Below, in pieces: positions 39,701-50,840 of a DNA stretch of 56,346 nt (positions are counted from its first letter, which is position 1; every line of letters starts with the position of its first letter). Origin of the DNA: JAYSFC01 sp041913505 (GTDB taxonomy: Bacteria > Pseudomonadota > Gammaproteobacteria > Burkholderiales > Burkholderiaceae_C); NCBI GenBank assembly GCA_041913505.1, contig JAYSFC010000005.1, positions 1-56,346 of the forward strand. The letters run 5' to 3'. The notes under the pieces were generated by a model. It was not told the origin of the DNA. It saw only the letters and a program-made list of their open reading frames with translations, and made no database searches. Made by a program: the position numbers and the translations under genes.

Positions 39701-39928
39701 TTCGTGCGCGACGTGCTCACCGACCCCAACGACGCCGCCATCGCGCGCACCATCGTGGCCCTGGGCACCAGCCTGGGCCTGCGCGTGATCGCCGAGGGCG
39801 TGGAAACCGAGGCGCAGCGCGCGTTCCTCGCGCGCAACCACTGCCATGCGTGGCAGGGCTACCTGTTGAGCCCGCCCGTGCCGGTCGCGGAGTTCGAGGC
39901 CCTCGTGCAGCGCCACAACCATGCCTGA
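36785..39928 (+). CDS. Membrane CHASE-PAS-PAS-GGDEF-EAL cyclic di-GMP protein
   Basis: A 1047-residue inner-membrane protein. A first TM segment at about 14-31 and a second at about 318-338 bracket a periplasmic CHASE domain (residues about 75-290). Two PAS domains follow (about 355-480 and 485-605), then GGDEF (about 610-785) with intact RHGGDEFVVVL, and EAL (about 795-1045) with CEALLRWHHP, LDDFGTGYSS and IAEGVET all intact. The autoinhibitory RxxD position reads HEDD, so feedback inhibition is probably lost. Both cyclase and phosphodiesterase activity are possible. The gene overlaps the start of the next one by eight bases. Confidence 0.93.
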   Translation: MTALLSLRTLRHWVPGLVVAVAGLAASAWLVRQQEAVGEAIAKARFEDEARASADAISQRITAYTEIVSGLRDLFLVNPALSQAEFDRVVAARELQHRYPEIKNLSFVRWVPAADLPAFEARLRADAQREHRDTANLIHPRSEQSDYYITQYVWPALGNEGIQGLEISSQPNNLAALLAGRATGQPAVSAPFDLLQERDRRAGFVLRVPVFVADGSGEPHGRFIGAVAASVHAGNMLRTVELYGFLRDMALRVEDVGSVEDIGAVDRPVLLAATSTAQPAAHALQEVRELQVHDRRWRLTLSATTSLLSQAERLLPWWIGGGAAVTTLLLAALVTLLSRQRALALTEAQASQEALLKSEERFRALFNQAAVGVAQIHTPTGRFVRANQKYCSILGYTADELLLLDFQSLSYPGEFAEDLAQMERLKAGEIAEFHLEKRVLRKDRQAIWVDLTVSPMWQPGEAPSYHIGVVQDITERRRMQDALRDNEMHLRGILDHLPVGVCLVQHDGRITFRNERFMQICGYSEQDVPDADAWWARAFPDAELRERTRRHWMAEREKARACDGTIAASEITIRSEDGQRRVIELGGVLLGDNHLVTMVDLSQRKAAEEEIKYLAFYDLLTRLPNRRLLLDRLQQAVAASARRQRCGALLMLDLDNFKMLNETRGHDCGDSLLRQVAQRLRECTHEDDTVARHGGDEFVVVLEDLAGSPEEAAARAEETGQKILGALREPYQLEGEAYHTTVSMGAAIFQGLSDSVDELLKRADLAMYQAKAAGRNSLQFYDPNVQAVVRARAALELDMRAGLEQGQFELFYQPQMDNGRITGCEALLRWHHPRDGFIPPASFVPLAEDTGLILPLGEWVLQAACRQLAAWAQDARLAHLSLAVNVSPRQFHQAGFVPQVLAALAGTGADARRLKLELTEGLLLEDVEDTIQKMVQLKGYGVGFSLDDFGTGYSSLAYLKRLPLDQLKIDQGFVRDVLTDPNDAAIARTIVALGTSLGLRVIAEGVETEAQRAFLARNHCHAWQGYLLSPPVPVAEFEALVQRHNHA

Positions 39929-40253
39929 GTGGAAGGTCGCTGCGCTGTACCTGCTCACTGCCGTCGCGGAGATCGTGGGTTGCTACCTGCCCTGGCTGTG
40001 GCTGCGCAAGGGCGCGAGCGCGTGGCTGCTTGTGCCCGCAGCGGCCAGCCTGGCGCTGTTCGCCTGGCTGCTCACGCTGCACCCGGCGGCCGCGGGGCGC
40101 GTGTATGCGGCCTACGGCGGCGTCTATGTGGCCGTGGCGCTCGCGTGGCTGTGGCTCGTGGACGGTATCCGCCCCACCGCCTGGGACGTGGCCGGGGTGG
40201 CTGTCACGCTCGCGGGCATGGCCATCATTGCGTTCGCACCGCGTGCCGTCTGA
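39921..40253 (+). CDS. YnfA/UPF0060 family membrane protein
   Basis: A 110-residue protein with four TM segments, homologous to YnfA (UPF0060), a family related to small multidrug resistance transporters. Conserved features are TAVAEIVGCYLPWLWLRKG, AAYGGVYVAVALAWLWLVDG and AWDVAGVAVTLAGMAII. It starts inside the end of the GGDEF-EAL gene (eight-base overlap), so it is probably co-transcribed with it. The transported substrate is unknown. Confidence 0.92.
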   Translation: MPEWKVAALYLLTAVAEIVGCYLPWLWLRKGASAWLLVPAAASLALFAWLLTLHPAAAGRVYAAYGGVYVAVALAWLWLVDGIRPTAWDVAGVAVTLAGMAIIAFAPRAV

Positions 40254-40254
40254 G

Positions 40255-40318
40255 TTGCTACTGATTTAATAGCTCCAGGTGTCCACTGCATAAGCACAGC
40301 GCGTGGATTTTCTGCCTG
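40255..40318. repeat. Dispersed repeat copy upstream of smc
   Basis: The segment TTGCTACTGATTTAATAGCT, then CTGCATAAGCACAGCG, begins two bases after the stop codon of the YnfA-like gene. It shares TTGCTxCTGA, TAATAGCT and ATAAGCAC with the copies at 20027 and 23511. Confidence 0.6.
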
Positions 40319-40435
40319 GAACCCTGGCGGGGCTGGCTGCCATGGGGCTGTAGCAGGGGCACGGTATCATTCGGGCCTGTTTTTCATTGGCTCTCATTGG
40401 CGGCCCCGTGCCGGCAGCCTTCTTCCGCCTGACCC

Positions 40436-43960
<3,525 letters not shown>

Positions 43961-43974
43961 ATACGACACACACC

Positions 43975-45099
43975 ATGAGTACCTTGCAACTCAGTCTGGC
44001 GATCGTGGGCGGCATCGTGCTGGCCCTCATCGTGGCCTACAACGCCTGGACCACGCACCGCAACGCGCCCAAGCGGGCGCTGCCGCAGGAAGACGAGCCC
44101 TCCGTGGAGCCCGCGCTGCGGCAGGAGCCGTCGTTCGATACCGGCATCGCTCCCTCGCCAACGGCCGCGGCGGCGCCGGATGCCGTGCCCGCCGAACCCG
44201 CCAGGGCCGGCGGCCCCCACGCCGTGGACCCGCGCGATGCGCTGCAACTGCCCGTGCCGCCCTCCGTGCACGAGCGCCGCCCCAGCCTCGACCCGCTCAT
44301 CGACGTGATCGCCCCGCTGGCCATCGATGCCGTGGTCTCGGGCGATGCCGCCATCGCGGCGCTGCCGCCCACGCGGCGCGCGGGCAGCAAGCCTTTCGGC
44401 GTAGAGGGCCTCAACGAGGCCACCCAGCAGTGGGAGGCCCCGCAGCCCGGCCAGCGCTACACGGCGTTCCAGGCCGGCGTGCAGCTCGCCAACCGCATGG
44501 GTGCGCTCAACGAGATCGAGTTCTCCGAATTCGTGATGAAGACGCAGGCCTTTGCCGACGCGGTTAACGCCGGCACCGATTTTCCCGAGATGCTGCAGGA
44601 GGTGGCGCGCGCCCGCGAGCTCGACCAGTTCGCGGGCGAGCACGATGCCCAGCTCACCTTCATGCTGCGCGCGCGCCAGGCCGCATGGAGCCCCGGCTAC
44701 GTGCAGCAGTGCGCGGCGCGCCTGGGCTTCGTGCCCGGCGCCATGCCGGGGCGGCTCGTGCTGCCCGCGTCCACGCCGGGCCTGCCGCCCCTGCTGAGCC
44801 TGGGCTACGACACGCAGGCCGCGCTGTCCGAAGACCCCGAACAGTCGGCGATCCGCGACATCGCGCTGAGCCTGGACGTGCCCCAGGTGCACCGCGGCGA
44901 GCAGCCCTTCGCACGCCTGCGCGAGGTGGCCACGGCGCTGTGCGCGGCCATGGACGGCGTACTGTGCGACCAGAACGGCCACCCGCTGCCCGCCATGGCC
45001 ATGGACCCGATCGCGGCAGACCTGGAGCAGCTCTACGACCAGCTCGACCGCCGCGAACTGTCGGCGGGCTCGGTGCTCGCGCGGCGGCTCTTCAGTTGA
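43975..45099 (+). CDS. zipA: Cell division protein ZipA
   Basis: A 374-residue membrane-anchored protein that tethers FtsZ at the division site. A single N-terminal TM segment (residues about 5-22, LSLAIVGGIVLALIVAY) is followed by a Pro/Ala-rich linker. The C-terminal FtsZ-binding domain (about 240-370) begins near FMLRARQAAWSP and ends with DQLDRRELSAGSVLARRLFS. It starts 15 bases after smc and ends 15 bases before ligA, consistent with one transcript. Confidence 0.92.
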   Translation: MSTLQLSLAIVGGIVLALIVAYNAWTTHRNAPKRALPQEDEPSVEPALRQEPSFDTGIAPSPTAAAAPDAVPAEPARAGGPHAVDPRDALQLPVPPSVHERRPSLDPLIDVIAPLAIDAVVSGDAAIAALPPTRRAGSKPFGVEGLNEATQQWEAPQPGQRYTAFQAGVQLANRMGALNEIEFSEFVMKTQAFADAVNAGTDFPEMLQEVARARELDQFAGEHDAQLTFMLRARQAAWSPGYVQQCAARLGFVPGAMPGRLVLPASTPGLPPLLSLGYDTQAALSEDPEQSAIRDIALSLDVPQVHRGEQPFARLREVATALCAAMDGVLCDQNGHPLPAMAMDPIAADLEQLYDQLDRRELSAGSVLARRLFS

Positions 45100-45114
45100 G
45101 CCCGGGGCGTGGTA

Positions 45115-47235
45115 ATGACCGAGAATCTGGACCTGTTTGGGGCTCCAGCGCACGACCCTTCTGTGCAGGCTGCTACTGAAATTGAAGCGCTGCGCGCGCA
45201 GCTGCACCGCTGGGCGCACGAGTACTACGTGCTCGACGAGCCCTCCGTGCCCGATGCCGAGTACGACCGCGTGTTCCAGCGCCTGCAGGCCCTCGAGGCC
45301 GCCCACCCGGACCTGGTCACGCCCGACTCGCCCACGCAGCGCGTGATCGGCGCCATCATGGACGGCCTGGCCTCGGTGCGCCACGCGGTGCCCATGCTCA
45401 GCATCCAGACCGAGACCGACACCGAGGCCAGCGGCGCCGAGGCTTTCGACGCCCGCATGCGCCGCGAGCTGGGCCTGGATGCGGCGGCGCCGGCTGTCGA
45501 GTACGTGGCCGAGCCCAAGTTCGACGGGCTGGCCATGAGCCTGCGCTACGAAGGCGGGCGCCTGGTACAGGCCGCCACGCGCGGCGATGGCGAGGTGGGC
45601 GAGGACGTCACGCACAACATCCGCACCATTCGGCAGATTCCCCTGGTGCTGCCCGCCGGTGTTCCGCCGGTGCTGGAGGTGCGCGGCGAGGTCTACATGC
45701 GCCGCGCCGACTTCGATGCGCTCAACGAACGCCAGCGCGAGAAGGGTGAGAAGACCTTCGTGAACCCGCGCAACGCGGCGGCGGGGGCCGTGCGCCAGCT
45801 CGACTCGAACATCACGGCGCAGCGCCCCCTGAGTTTCTTTGCCTACGGCGTAGGCGACGTCACGCCGCTGGAGCAGGGCGGGCCCGACTTCGCCACGCAC
45901 TATGCCCTGCTGCAGCAGCTGCGGCAGTGGGGGTTCCCGGTGGCCGAGCAAGTGCAGATCGCGCGGGGCGCGGCCGAGCTGGTGGCGTTCCACCGGAGCG
46001 TCGGCGCCAGCCGCGATGCGCTGCCTTACGACATCGACGGCGTGGTCTACAAGGTCAACAGCCTGGCCTTGCAGCGCCAGCTGGGCTTCAAGAACCGGGA
46101 GCCGCGCTGGGCCGTGGCGCACAAGTACCCCGCGCAGGAGATGATGACCCGCTGCGAGGGCATCGACGTGCAGGTGGGCCGCACGGGCAAGCTCACGCCC
46201 GTGGCGCGCCTGGCGCCCGTGTTCGTGGGCGGCGTCACGGTGACCAATGCCACGCTGCACAACCTGTTCGAGATCCGCAAAAAGGGCGTGCGCGTGGGCG
46301 ATACCGTCATCGTGCGCCGCGCGGGCGACGTGATCCCCGAGGTGGTGGGCTGCGTGCCCGCGGCCGCAGACGGGGCGGGCCGCCCCCTGCCGCGCCAGCC
46401 CTACGTGCCCAATTTCCGCATGCCCCGGGCCTGTCCGATCTGTGGCAGTGCCGTGGTGCGCGAGCCGGGCGAGATGAACCACCGCTGCTCGGGCGGCCTG
46501 TTCTGCCCCGCGCAGCGCAAGCAGGCCATCCTGCACTACGCCCAGCGCCGTGCCGTGGACATTGAGGGGCTGGGCGAGAAGCTCGTGGACCAGCTCGTTG
46601 ACAGCCACGTCGTGCGCACGCTGCCCGACTTGTACCGCCTGGGGCTTTCATCGCTCATCGTTTTGGACCGGATGGCCGAGAAGTCGGCGCAAAACGTGCT
46701 CGATGCGCTACAAAAATCAAAGCAAACCACCTTGCCGCGCTTCCTCTTCGGCCTGGGCCTGCGCCATGTCGGCGAGGCCACGGCCAAGGATCTTGCGCGC
46801 CACTTCGGCACGCTGGACGCCATCATGGATGCCGACACGGACGCGTTGCTGCAGGTGAATGACGTTGGCCCCGTGGTGGCGCAGGCCATCCACACCTTCT
46901 TCGCCCAGCCGCACAACCGCGAAGTGGTCGAGCAGCTGCGCGCCTGCGGCGTGGCCTGGGAGGAGGGCGCGCCGGCCGAGCGCCCGCCCCAGCCGCTGGC
47001 AGGCAAGACCGTGGTGCTCACGGGCACCTTTCCCACGCTGGGCCGCGACCAGGCTAAGGACATGCTCGAGGCTGCGGGCGCCAAGGTGGCCGGTTCGGTC
47101 AGCAAGAAGACCAGCTACGTGGTGGCCGGCGAGGAGGCCGGCAGCAAGCTCGCCAAGGCCCAGGAGCTTGGCGTGCCCGTGCTCGACGAAGCGGGCATGC
47201 TGGCGCTGCTGCGTGGGGATGTCCCCGGGGCGTGA
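45115..47235 (+). CDS. ligA: NAD-dependent DNA ligase
   Basis: A 706-residue ligase for replication and repair. The adenylated lysine is K135 in AEPKFDGLAMSL. The adenylation domain continues with KYPAQEMMTRCEGIDVQVGRT, the zinc finger has CPICGS and HRCSGGLFCPAQ, HhH motifs follow, and a BRCT domain ends the protein. It starts at the ATG at 45115 (a GTG two codons earlier is possible) and is the third gene of the smc unit. It converges with the Nudix gene (16-base gap). Confidence 0.97.
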   Translation: MTENLDLFGAPAHDPSVQAATEIEALRAQLHRWAHEYYVLDEPSVPDAEYDRVFQRLQALEAAHPDLVTPDSPTQRVIGAIMDGLASVRHAVPMLSIQTETDTEASGAEAFDARMRRELGLDAAAPAVEYVAEPKFDGLAMSLRYEGGRLVQAATRGDGEVGEDVTHNIRTIRQIPLVLPAGVPPVLEVRGEVYMRRADFDALNERQREKGEKTFVNPRNAAAGAVRQLDSNITAQRPLSFFAYGVGDVTPLEQGGPDFATHYALLQQLRQWGFPVAEQVQIARGAAELVAFHRSVGASRDALPYDIDGVVYKVNSLALQRQLGFKNREPRWAVAHKYPAQEMMTRCEGIDVQVGRTGKLTPVARLAPVFVGGVTVTNATLHNLFEIRKKGVRVGDTVIVRRAGDVIPEVVGCVPAAADGAGRPLPRQPYVPNFRMPRACPICGSAVVREPGEMNHRCSGGLFCPAQRKQAILHYAQRRAVDIEGLGEKLVDQLVDSHVVRTLPDLYRLGLSSLIVLDRMAEKSAQNVLDALQKSKQTTLPRFLFGLGLRHVGEATAKDLARHFGTLDAIMDADTDALLQVNDVGPVVAQAIHTFFAQPHNREVVEQLRACGVAWEEGAPAERPPQPLAGKTVVLTGTFPTLGRDQAKDMLEAAGAKVAGSVSKKTSYVVAGEEAGSKLAKAQELGVPVLDEAGMLALLRGDVPGA

Positions 47236-47251
47236 GCCCAGAGGGCGGCGC

Positions 47252-47800
47252 TCACTCGATGTCGACGCAGTGCACGCCGAACTGGCCCGCGCGGCGGTCG
47301 GCGAAGAAGCACACCAGCGTCTCCTTCACGGTACGGAAGGCGAGTTCATCCCAGGGGATCTCGTCCTCGCGGAACAGGCGGGCCTCGATGGTTTCCGTTC
47401 CCGGGTTGAATTCGCCGCTGTGCAGCGTAGCGCGGTAGAACAGGTGCACCTGCCCCACGCGCCGCACGTTCAGCACCGAGAACAGCGGGCCGATCTCGAA
47501 CTGCGCGCCGGCCTCCTCGTCGGTCTCGCGCGCCGCGCCCTGCGAAGTGGTTTCGTCCAGCTCCATGAAGCCTGCGGGCAGCGTCCACTTGCCCCAGCGC
47601 GGCTCGATGTTGCGTTTGCACAGCAGCACGCGGTCGCCGAGCACGGGGATGGTGCCCACCACGTTCAAGGGGTTCTCGTAGTGGATGGTGTGGCAGGCCG
47701 GGCAGACGGCGCGGGGGCGGGTGTCCCCGTCGTCGGGTATGCGGTAGGCCACGGCGGTTCCGCACTCGCGGCAATGCTTGATGGGGCTGCGGAAAGTCAT
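47252..47800 (-). CDS. Nudix hydrolase with N-terminal zinc ribbon
   Basis: A 182-residue protein. Two Cys pairs (HCRECG and CPACH, residues about 9-12 and 33-36) form a zinc ribbon, followed by a Nudix domain with the complete box GFMELDETTSQGAARETDEEAG read as GX5EX7REUXEEXG. It is like the NudC or ADP-ribose pyrophosphatase-type zinc-ribbon Nudix proteins; the substrate nucleotide is not deducible. It stands alone on the minus strand. Confidence 0.93.
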   Translation of the reverse strand: MTFRSPIKHCRECGTAVAYRIPDDGDTRPRAVCPACHTIHYENPLNVVGTIPVLGDRVLLCKRNIEPRWGKWTLPAGFMELDETTSQGAARETDEEAGAQFEIGPLFSVLNVRRVGQVHLFYRATLHSGEFNPGTETIEARLFREDEIPWDELAFRTVKETLVCFFADRRAGQFGVHCVDIE

Positions 47801-47899
47801 GGCTACCGATTGTGCGGGAAACGCGCACCGCCGCGAGGCCGCGCAGGCCGGCGTTGTAGCATTACCCGTTTTGGCTTGCGAGCGTGCGGGGTGTTTGGG

Positions 47900-48436
47900 G
47901 TGATTCGTACAGTGAAGCTGGGTGCGCGCGCCATCGCGGTGCTGGTCATGGGTCTGGCGGTGTCGGGGTGCTTTTCAAGGCAGGCTGCGCCGCTGCAGCA
48001 TTTCGAGCCCGAGGCCTTCGATGCCTCGGCCAACTACTCGCGCCACTATGAGGTCGCGCCGGCCCAGGCCTGCGAGGCCGCGCGCCGTGCGCTGCTGAGC
48101 CAGGGCTATGTGCTGAGCAGCGCTTCGGGTGAACAGGTCACGGGCCGCAAGTTCTTCCAGCCCAATGCCGAAACCCATGTGCCGCTCGAGATGCGCGTGG
48201 TCTGCGCGCCCGAGGCTGGCGATGGCGCCATCGTCTTTGCCGTGGCGGTGCAGGAGGTGCATGCCGTGCGCAAGGCCAAAAATTCGGCCTCGCTGGGCGT
48301 GGGGGGGCTCGGTTCGCTGTCGCTGCCCATCGAAGGCAGCAACGACGGCATGGTCAAGGTCGGCACGCAGACCGTGTCGGACCCGCGCTTCTACGGCAGC
48401 TTCTTCGATCTGCTGAACGAACACCTGGACCCCTGA
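47900..48436 (+). CDS. DUF2242 family lipoprotein
   Basis: A 178-residue outer-membrane-type lipoprotein. The signal peptide ends with the lipobox LAVSGC (Cys at residue about 24). The mature part, with HFEPEAFDASANYSRHYEV, EQVTGRKFFQPNAETHVPL and a C-terminal DPRFYGSFFDLL, matches DUF2242, whose function is unknown. The start is uncertain between GTG at 47900 and GTG at 47912; no ATG is available before the signal peptide. The long frame further upstream is antisense or shadow. Confidence 0.82.
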   Translation: MIRTVKLGARAIAVLVMGLAVSGCFSRQAAPLQHFEPEAFDASANYSRHYEVAPAQACEAARRALLSQGYVLSSASGEQVTGRKFFQPNAETHVPLEMRVVCAPEAGDGAIVFAVAVQEVHAVRKAKNSASLGVGGLGSLSLPIEGSNDGMVKVGTQTVSDPRFYGSFFDLLNEHLDP

Positions 48437-48489
48437 AAACCGGCCCGAAGGGCCCCGCGCGGCGGCCGCCCGGCGCTACACTGCCGGGC

Positions 48490-48918
48490 ATGGCACAGCG
48501 CTTCGATTTCTGGCAGCTCCCCGGCCATCTGATCCGCCGAGCGCACCAGCGCGCGGTGGCGATCTTCATGGAGGAGATGGCCGGCTTCGACGTAACGCCC
48601 GTGCAATACGCGATCCTTCTGGCCCTGCTCGACCGGCCGGGCGAAGACCAGGTGACGCTGGCCGCGCATGTGGCGCTTGACGCCGCCACCTCGGGCTCGG
48701 TGGTCGGCCGCCTCGAAGCGCGGGGATGGCTCCGGCGCGAGCCCGACCAGCGCGACCGCCGCCGCAAGCTGCTGTGGATCACCCCTGACGGCGAGCGTGC
48801 CGCGCTGCAGATGCTCGATGCCACGCCGCAGGTGCAGGAGCGGCTCGTGGAGCCCCTGTCGCCCGAGGAGCAGGCCCAGCTCATGCGCCTGCTGGCCAAG
48901 CTCGTCCAGAAGGAATGA
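48490..48918 (+). CDS. MarR-family transcriptional regulator
   Basis: A 142-residue winged-helix regulator: VTPVQYAILLALLDRPGEDQ, then the recognition helix region AHVALDAATSGSVVGRLEAR and the wing RREPDQRDRRRKLLWIT. It is 27 bases before the maleylacetoacetate isomerase gene in the same direction, suggesting it senses an aromatic compound or controls that gene. No operator was identified. Confidence 0.92.
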   Translation: MAQRFDFWQLPGHLIRRAHQRAVAIFMEEMAGFDVTPVQYAILLALLDRPGEDQVTLAAHVALDAATSGSVVGRLEARGWLRREPDQRDRRRKLLWITPDGERAALQMLDATPQVQERLVEPLSPEEQAQLMRLLAKLVQKE

Positions 48919-48945
48919 CGTGGGCTGCGGCGTTATGCTCGCGGC

Positions 48946-49617
48946 ATGAAGCTCTACAACTACTTCCGCTCTTCGGCGTCCTTCCGGGTTCGCATCGCGC
49001 TGCAGCTCAAGGGACTGAGCTACGACTACCTGCCCGTGCACCTCGTGCGCGCGGAGCACCTGCAGGCCGACTACGCGGCCAAGCAGGGCGACGCCCTGGT
49101 GCCCCGGCTTGAAACCGACGATGGCCATATGCTGGGCCAGTCCATGGCCATCATCGAGTACCTCGAGGAGACCCATCCCGGCACGCCCGCCCTGCTGCCG
49201 GCCGACGCCCTGGGGCGGGCCCACGTGCGTGGCCTGGCGCAGATGGTGGCCTGCGAAATCCACCCGCTCAACAACCTGCGCGTGCTCAAGTACCTTGTGC
49301 ATACCCTGAAGACCGGCGACGAGGCCAAGAACACCTGGTACCACCACTGGGTGCGCAGCGGCCTCGAGGCCTTCGAGCGCCAGCTCGCGCTGCTCGCGCA
49401 TGAGCGCGCCCAGGCTGGTCTGGCCCCTTCGACGTACTGCTGGGGAGACACGCCCACGCTGGCCGACTGCTGCCTGGTGCCGCAGATTTTCAATGCCCAG
49501 CGCTTCAAGGTGAGCCTTGATGGACTGCCGCTGACCATGGCGGTCCACGCAGCCTGCATGGCGCTGCCCGCGTTCCAGCAGGCGCAGCCGTCGGCCTGCC
49601 CCGATTTCGAGGCCTGA
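48946..49617 (+). CDS. maiA: Maleylacetoacetate isomerase (zeta-class GST)
   Basis: A 223-residue glutathione-dependent enzyme that isomerises maleylacetoacetate or maleylpyruvate in homogentisate or gentisate degradation. The zeta-class active site SSASFRVRIAL is at residues about 9-19, followed by LGQSMAIIEYLEETHPG, ACEIHPLNNLRVLKYL, and the C-terminal DTPTLADCCLVPQIFNAQRF. It follows a marR gene. No dioxygenase or fumarylacetoacetase is adjacent, so pathway assignment is by family only. Confidence 0.9.
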   Translation: MKLYNYFRSSASFRVRIALQLKGLSYDYLPVHLVRAEHLQADYAAKQGDALVPRLETDDGHMLGQSMAIIEYLEETHPGTPALLPADALGRAHVRGLAQMVACEIHPLNNLRVLKYLVHTLKTGDEAKNTWYHHWVRSGLEAFERQLALLAHERAQAGLAPSTYCWGDTPTLADCCLVPQIFNAQRFKVSLDGLPLTMAVHAACMALPAFQQAQPSACPDFEA

Positions 49618-49630
49618 GCGGAGGGCCCCG

Positions 49631-50473
49631 ATGGAGACAGACTGGATCGTGCCGGACTGGCCTGCGCCGCCCACGGTGCATGCGCTGTGCACCACGCGCT
49701 CAGGCGGCATTAGCGCGGCGCCTTATGACCGCTTGAACCTGGGCAATCACGTGGGCGACGACCCGCGGGCCGTGGCAACCAATCGCGGCCTGCTGCAGCA
49801 GGCGCTGCGCGAGCGCACGGCCGATGCCCGGGCGGTTTTCCTGAACCAGGTGCATGGCACGCGGGTGGTGCACCTGGCGCCGGACACGCCCGACGGCACC
49901 GAGGCCGATGCGTGCACCAGCACGCAGCCAGGCCTGGCGTGCACCATCATGGTGGCCGACTGCTTGCCCGTTCTGCTGGCCCACCGCGGCGGCGGCGTGG
50001 TGGCCGCCGCGCATGCGGGCTGGCGTGGGCTGGCAGGCGAGGCAGGTCAGGGGGTGCTGGAGGCGGTTTTTCAGGATTTTTCGGACCAGGTCGTTGCACA
50101 GCGGGCGCTGAATGCTCTCGAAAACGGAGCAAAAGAACCCCGCGATGTGGCCGCCGATACCTTGGCCTGGCTGGGGCCCTGCATCGGGCCGCAGGCCTTC
50201 GAAGTGGGCGCCGAGGTGCGCGCCGCATTCTGCGAGCGCGATGCGGGGGCGCAAGCACATTTCAGCGCGCAAGCCGGCGGCAAGTACCTTGCCGATCTTG
50301 CGGGCCTGGCGCGCAGGCGCCTTACGGCGCTGGGCATCACGGCCGTCTATGGCAACGACGGCAGCGCGCCCTGGTGCACGGTGGGCAACCCCTTACGGTT
50401 CTTTTCTCACCGGCGCGATACGGTCGCCCTCGGTGGCAGCGGCCGGCTGGCCGCCTGCGTCTGGATCGGCTGA
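49631..50473 (+). CDS. pgeF: PgeF/YfiH family purine nucleoside phosphorylase (laccase domain)
   Basis: A 280-residue multicopper-polyphenol-oxidase-fold protein (peptidoglycan editing factor, purine nucleoside phosphorylase activity in relatives). It contains FLNQVHGTRVV, VADCLPVLLAHRGGG, AAHAGWRGLAGE, and WLGPCIGPQAFEVG with conserved Cys and His residues. Between the GWRGLAGE helix and WLGPCIGP there are about 25 extra residues (region QDFSDQVVAQRALNALENGA) encoded by sequence resembling the dispersed repeat. The gene starts 13 bases after maiA, and its 3' end overlaps the opposite-strand small membrane gene by 81 bases. Confidence 0.9.
   Translation: METDWIVPDWPAPPTVHALCTTRSGGISAAPYDRLNLGNHVGDDPRAVATNRGLLQQALRERTADARAVFLNQVHGTRVVHLAPDTPDGTEADACTSTQPGLACTIMVADCLPVLLAHRGGGVVAAAHAGWRGLAGEAGQGVLEAVFQDFSDQVVAQRALNALENGAKEPRDVAADTLAWLGPCIGPQAFEVGAEVRAAFCERDAGAQAHFSAQAGGKYLADLAGLARRRLTALGITAVYGNDGSAPWCTVGNPLRFFSHRRDTVALGGSGRLAACVWIG
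50060..50130. repeat. Repeat-like insertion inside pgeF
   Basis: This in-frame segment contains GGGCGCTGAATGCTCTCGAA. That aligns with the minus-strand version of the repeat at 31115-31166 (GCGCTGTCAGCTATGAAAAC), and a T-rich start lies opposite. It coincides with extra residues not expected in the family. Confidence 0.4.
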
Positions 50474-50701
50474 GGAGGCCTCGCGCTGCGCGAGCCAGGC
50501 CGCCTGCTCGGCCTGCTCGCGCACCTTGAGGGCGCGGCGGCGCCCCGGCGTGCCGAGGATGTAGACCACGATGCCCATCGGCAGCAGGCCGTAGAGTACG
50601 AAGGTGACGATGGCCCCGAGCACGGTGCCGTTGCTGTTCGTGGCTTCGGCCACGGCCATCATGAGCGTGACATACAGCCAGGCGATAACCACGAGATACA
50701 T
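50393..50701 (-). CDS. Small membrane protein, 102 aa
   Basis: A 102-residue protein with two hydrophobic segments (about residues 1-18 and 29-48, VTFVLYGLLPMGIVVYILG) and a charged Ala/Glu-rich cytoplasmic tail (RRRALKVREQAEQAAW). It resembles small conserved betaproteobacterial membrane proteins of unknown function. The ATG at 50701 directly precedes the first segment. The last 81 bases overlap the end of pgeF on the other strand. Confidence 0.75.
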   Translation of the reverse strand: MYLVVIAWLYVTLMMAVAEATNSNGTVLGAIVTFVLYGLLPMGIVVYILGTPGRRRALKVREQAEQAAWLAQREASSADPDAGGQPAAATEGDRIAPVRKEP

Positions 50702-50840
50702 GGGGAATGATGCTGCGCAAGAAGATGGGTGAAAACACCACGGTACGGTCGTTGCCTTGCCCCCTGGGGGTCGGCAACAATGTCTGCACCTTTGGACGTT
50801 TCGGTGCAGGGGATGGTTTTCCCAACAACGAGGTCGCAGC

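Noticed and set aside
36800..39958. Minus-strand open frame of 1052 codons opposite the GGDEF-EAL gene
   Set aside because: It is an antisense shadow of a GC-rich gene. The translation is rich in His, Arg, Gln and Val with no domain, while the plus strand carries clear catalytic motifs.
46686..46735. Repeat-like bases inside ligA (GCTACAAAAATCAAAG)
   Set aside because: The encoded residues (DALQKSKQTTLPRFLFG) are normal for LigA, so a repeat insertion is not supported.
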